DNA of 64,000 nucleotides from Rugalucina vietnamica (lineage: Eukaryota > Mollusca > Bivalvia > Lucinida > Lucinidae), in NCBI GenBank assembly GCA_964017185.1, contig OZ024871.1, positions 57,401,226-57,465,225 on the forward strand, given 5' to 3'. Below, piece after piece: positions 41,901 through 44,900 of the stretch (position 1 is the first letter of the stretch; each line of letters starts with the position of its first letter). The notes beneath the pieces were generated by a model that worked only from the letters and a program-made list of their open reading frames with translations, was not told the DNA's origin and did not search any database. The position numbers and the translations under genes were made by a program.

Positions 41901-44900
41901 CAAATGGCTTCCTTGTCGGGAAAGATTTTGTCGTCTTGCTCTTCAGGTGTGTTGACGGAAAAAATGTTTTATGTATTTTCTTTCCCACCTGGTGTCTGTG
42001 TTGTGACTTGAATTGGATAGATTCCTGGTCTCTCTATTCTTACTTAACAGTTTATCATCACCCAATTAAAGTAGAAATCTACTGTCCTTTATGTATGTAA
42101 AAAGGCCAGCATAAGTCAGATTTGCCACATGATTCGACATCATTTGACTTTGTTGTAAAATATACACAGGTTGATTGGTACCTTGAAGAAAAAGATACTT
42201 TTATAAACAACATTTAGGTAGTTGCTACTCATTTATCTCAAGAAAAGTGATAATGTTTTATCTTATCTTTATTCATTTCAACAGCTGTTGTAAATATCAG
42301 TTTCATTGACAGATGTGTTTATGACATTTAAACATTTTTATTTAGGATTGATGTTAAAGAGAATCACCCGAAGTACACAGTTCAAGAGAAGCCCACCCCA
42401 CTGGTGTACCTTGACGTTGCCAACCAAGGGGAAAACTTTGTAGACTGTGAAATTCTCAGTGGAAACCAACAAGGTGACCTCGGCCCAACGTTCACCATCC
42501 GACGTGACAGGAACTTCCTCAACTGTGAGCTCTTGCTCTCAAATGAACTGGATTACGAGAAACAGACTTATTACGAGTTGCATGTTCGTGTGAGACAGCA
42601 GAGAGTCAAACGGCAAGGTGAGAATTCAATTTGAGCCTTCGCATGGGAAAACCAGCAATTTATTTTTCCAACCAGGACTGAAATAAACCAGCCTGTACAG
42701 CCACAGGAGCAGGCTAGAAGCTTGAAAGTTTGGATACAAGTACAAGAGGAATTGCACTATCCATGTAGTGAAAACAAAGGTGCTGATCAGCTTTGCAGTT
42801 ACTTTTTTTTCGCATAGGCAATAATCTCGTTTTCTCACAATGCGGCTCATTTACAATATACTTTGTCCTTTCGTTGTTTTGTATTCCTGTAAAGTTATAC
42901 TTTGTACGTAGTATGCTGTCTTTGAGCGCTGAAATTTTCAATATTTGAAATTTTCAGTATTTTACCCTACACCAATAATAAACAAGTAAAATGTGTCAAA
43001 TGTTTCAAAAAGAATTTGATAAATTACTATTTGCAATGATGCCATTTTTCTTGAACCTGAAATCCAAACAATAGCAACATATCTGATTCTTGATTGAAAT
43101 TAAGTCGTGTGTATATTTCAGTTGAAGGTGGACAGAGTCGTTATCAGTACAGAACCTGGCCTGACGCGATAGTGTATGTCTACATCATTGATGTGAATGA
43201 CAACAGTCCACAGTGGGTGATACCCCAGTACCCCAGACAGACAGATATCACCAAAGACAAGTACTTCAAGGCCATAGATATCAACACAAAACCTGGCAGA
43301 GAAATTCTTACCATTCTAGTAAGTATAAAGAAACACATATTTAAAAGAGATCTCAAGGAGAGTTGACATAGGACAATGTTTTTCTTCTTTGAGAAAACTC
43401 AATGGAAATGACTGAATAACACAATGTTCATGTTAAAACATTGACCCAGTAGGGTTGTCTGCCCCTGTCCTTTTTATACCGACTTGAAAGCGAAATGATA
43501 TAATTCAAACTGATTATATTTTACAGGCAACAGACCGGGATTCTGGAGAACTAGGTCGCGTCACATACAACCGTGGATCAGCTGATCGTGATTTCCCAGC
43601 CAACCCACCATTCCAGCTGAATGAAACAACAGGAGGTATCATCACCACACTAGAGTTTGGAAAGAATGTATACGACCCCATCCTGGGCACAACAGAGGAT
43701 CCCCGTACCTTCCGATTCCCGGTCCAGGCCCATGACCAGATGACGGCAGACAGCTTAAACCTCAACAGGATTGATGCTGAAGTCATTGTAAGTCATCTAT
43801 AAAACAGTTTCACCTCATTCATGTGCCTGTGTGAATATCATTTTGGTAGTTTGTATTGTTGAAGTCTATAATTTTATAATAATATCCTAACATCTTCCTA
43901 GATTCCGTAGAAGCCTCTATGTCATAGTGTTGGAGCCACTCACATTGTAAATCAGTGTCGCAAGTTCAATCCTGGGCTTCTTCAGTCTTTGGATCAGAGT
44001 TTAAACCAAGGTCCTGTTTCTGTATGACCTTAGTTGTTGGATGGATGTTAAACCCCAAATCATCCATCCAAGTTTTACTCTATTTCATAATTTCATCGTG
44101 GTAAAACTGAAGATTTAGCTAAATGCATCTTTCAAATAGGAAACTGTGTGATACCTAATAATATGTTATATTTTTAATTATTTCTAGGTGCACTTGGTTG
44201 AGCCTAAACATCGTTTTGTCTTGGAAGTGAGAAACCGAGTACCGGAGGATATGATTGGGGTCCTGGAAAAGATTAGACTGTAAGTTGAGTTACATGAAGT
44301 GTCTACTTTTCTCCTCTCATATTATAATTGATTTTCATGTTCTGTTTCAGTTATTAGTTATTAAGGAAACAATGGTGGGCATAGGCAGTGAATTTGAGTT
44401 TGCCTTGATTTTGTTTTTCATCTATATCACAATTTAATTAGGAAAATGAGCTGTTGTATTTCACAGAGTATTTTGTTCTTCACAGAGTTTAAAAACTGCA
44501 GTGAATGTGATTCTCATTGTAAACTATTTTATCTCTACAGAGGTATTCAAGATGCTACTGGTTATATTGCATTGATTGAAGAGGTTGTTTACCGCCGTTA
44601 CAAACGTGGGGCAGATACACTGGTCGATGATAAAGGGTAAGACCTTTTACTCCTGTGTTGTAGTAAACATTTCCTTGTCCTTGAGTGATCATTTGTCTCT
44701 GCTAGAGTCTTACAAAGGACTTCAAGAGGTACCCGAAGTACTGCTCATATGATTTAATGACATTGGTTTGCTGTCCAGAAGGTTTTTTGTTCTGTCTGTA
44801 CATGTAACTAAAAGAGTTAGGTTAAACCTACATTATTTTTGACGTATATTTATACAGCACGAACCTAGAAAGCAAAGATGTTGATGTGAAGATATTTGTG

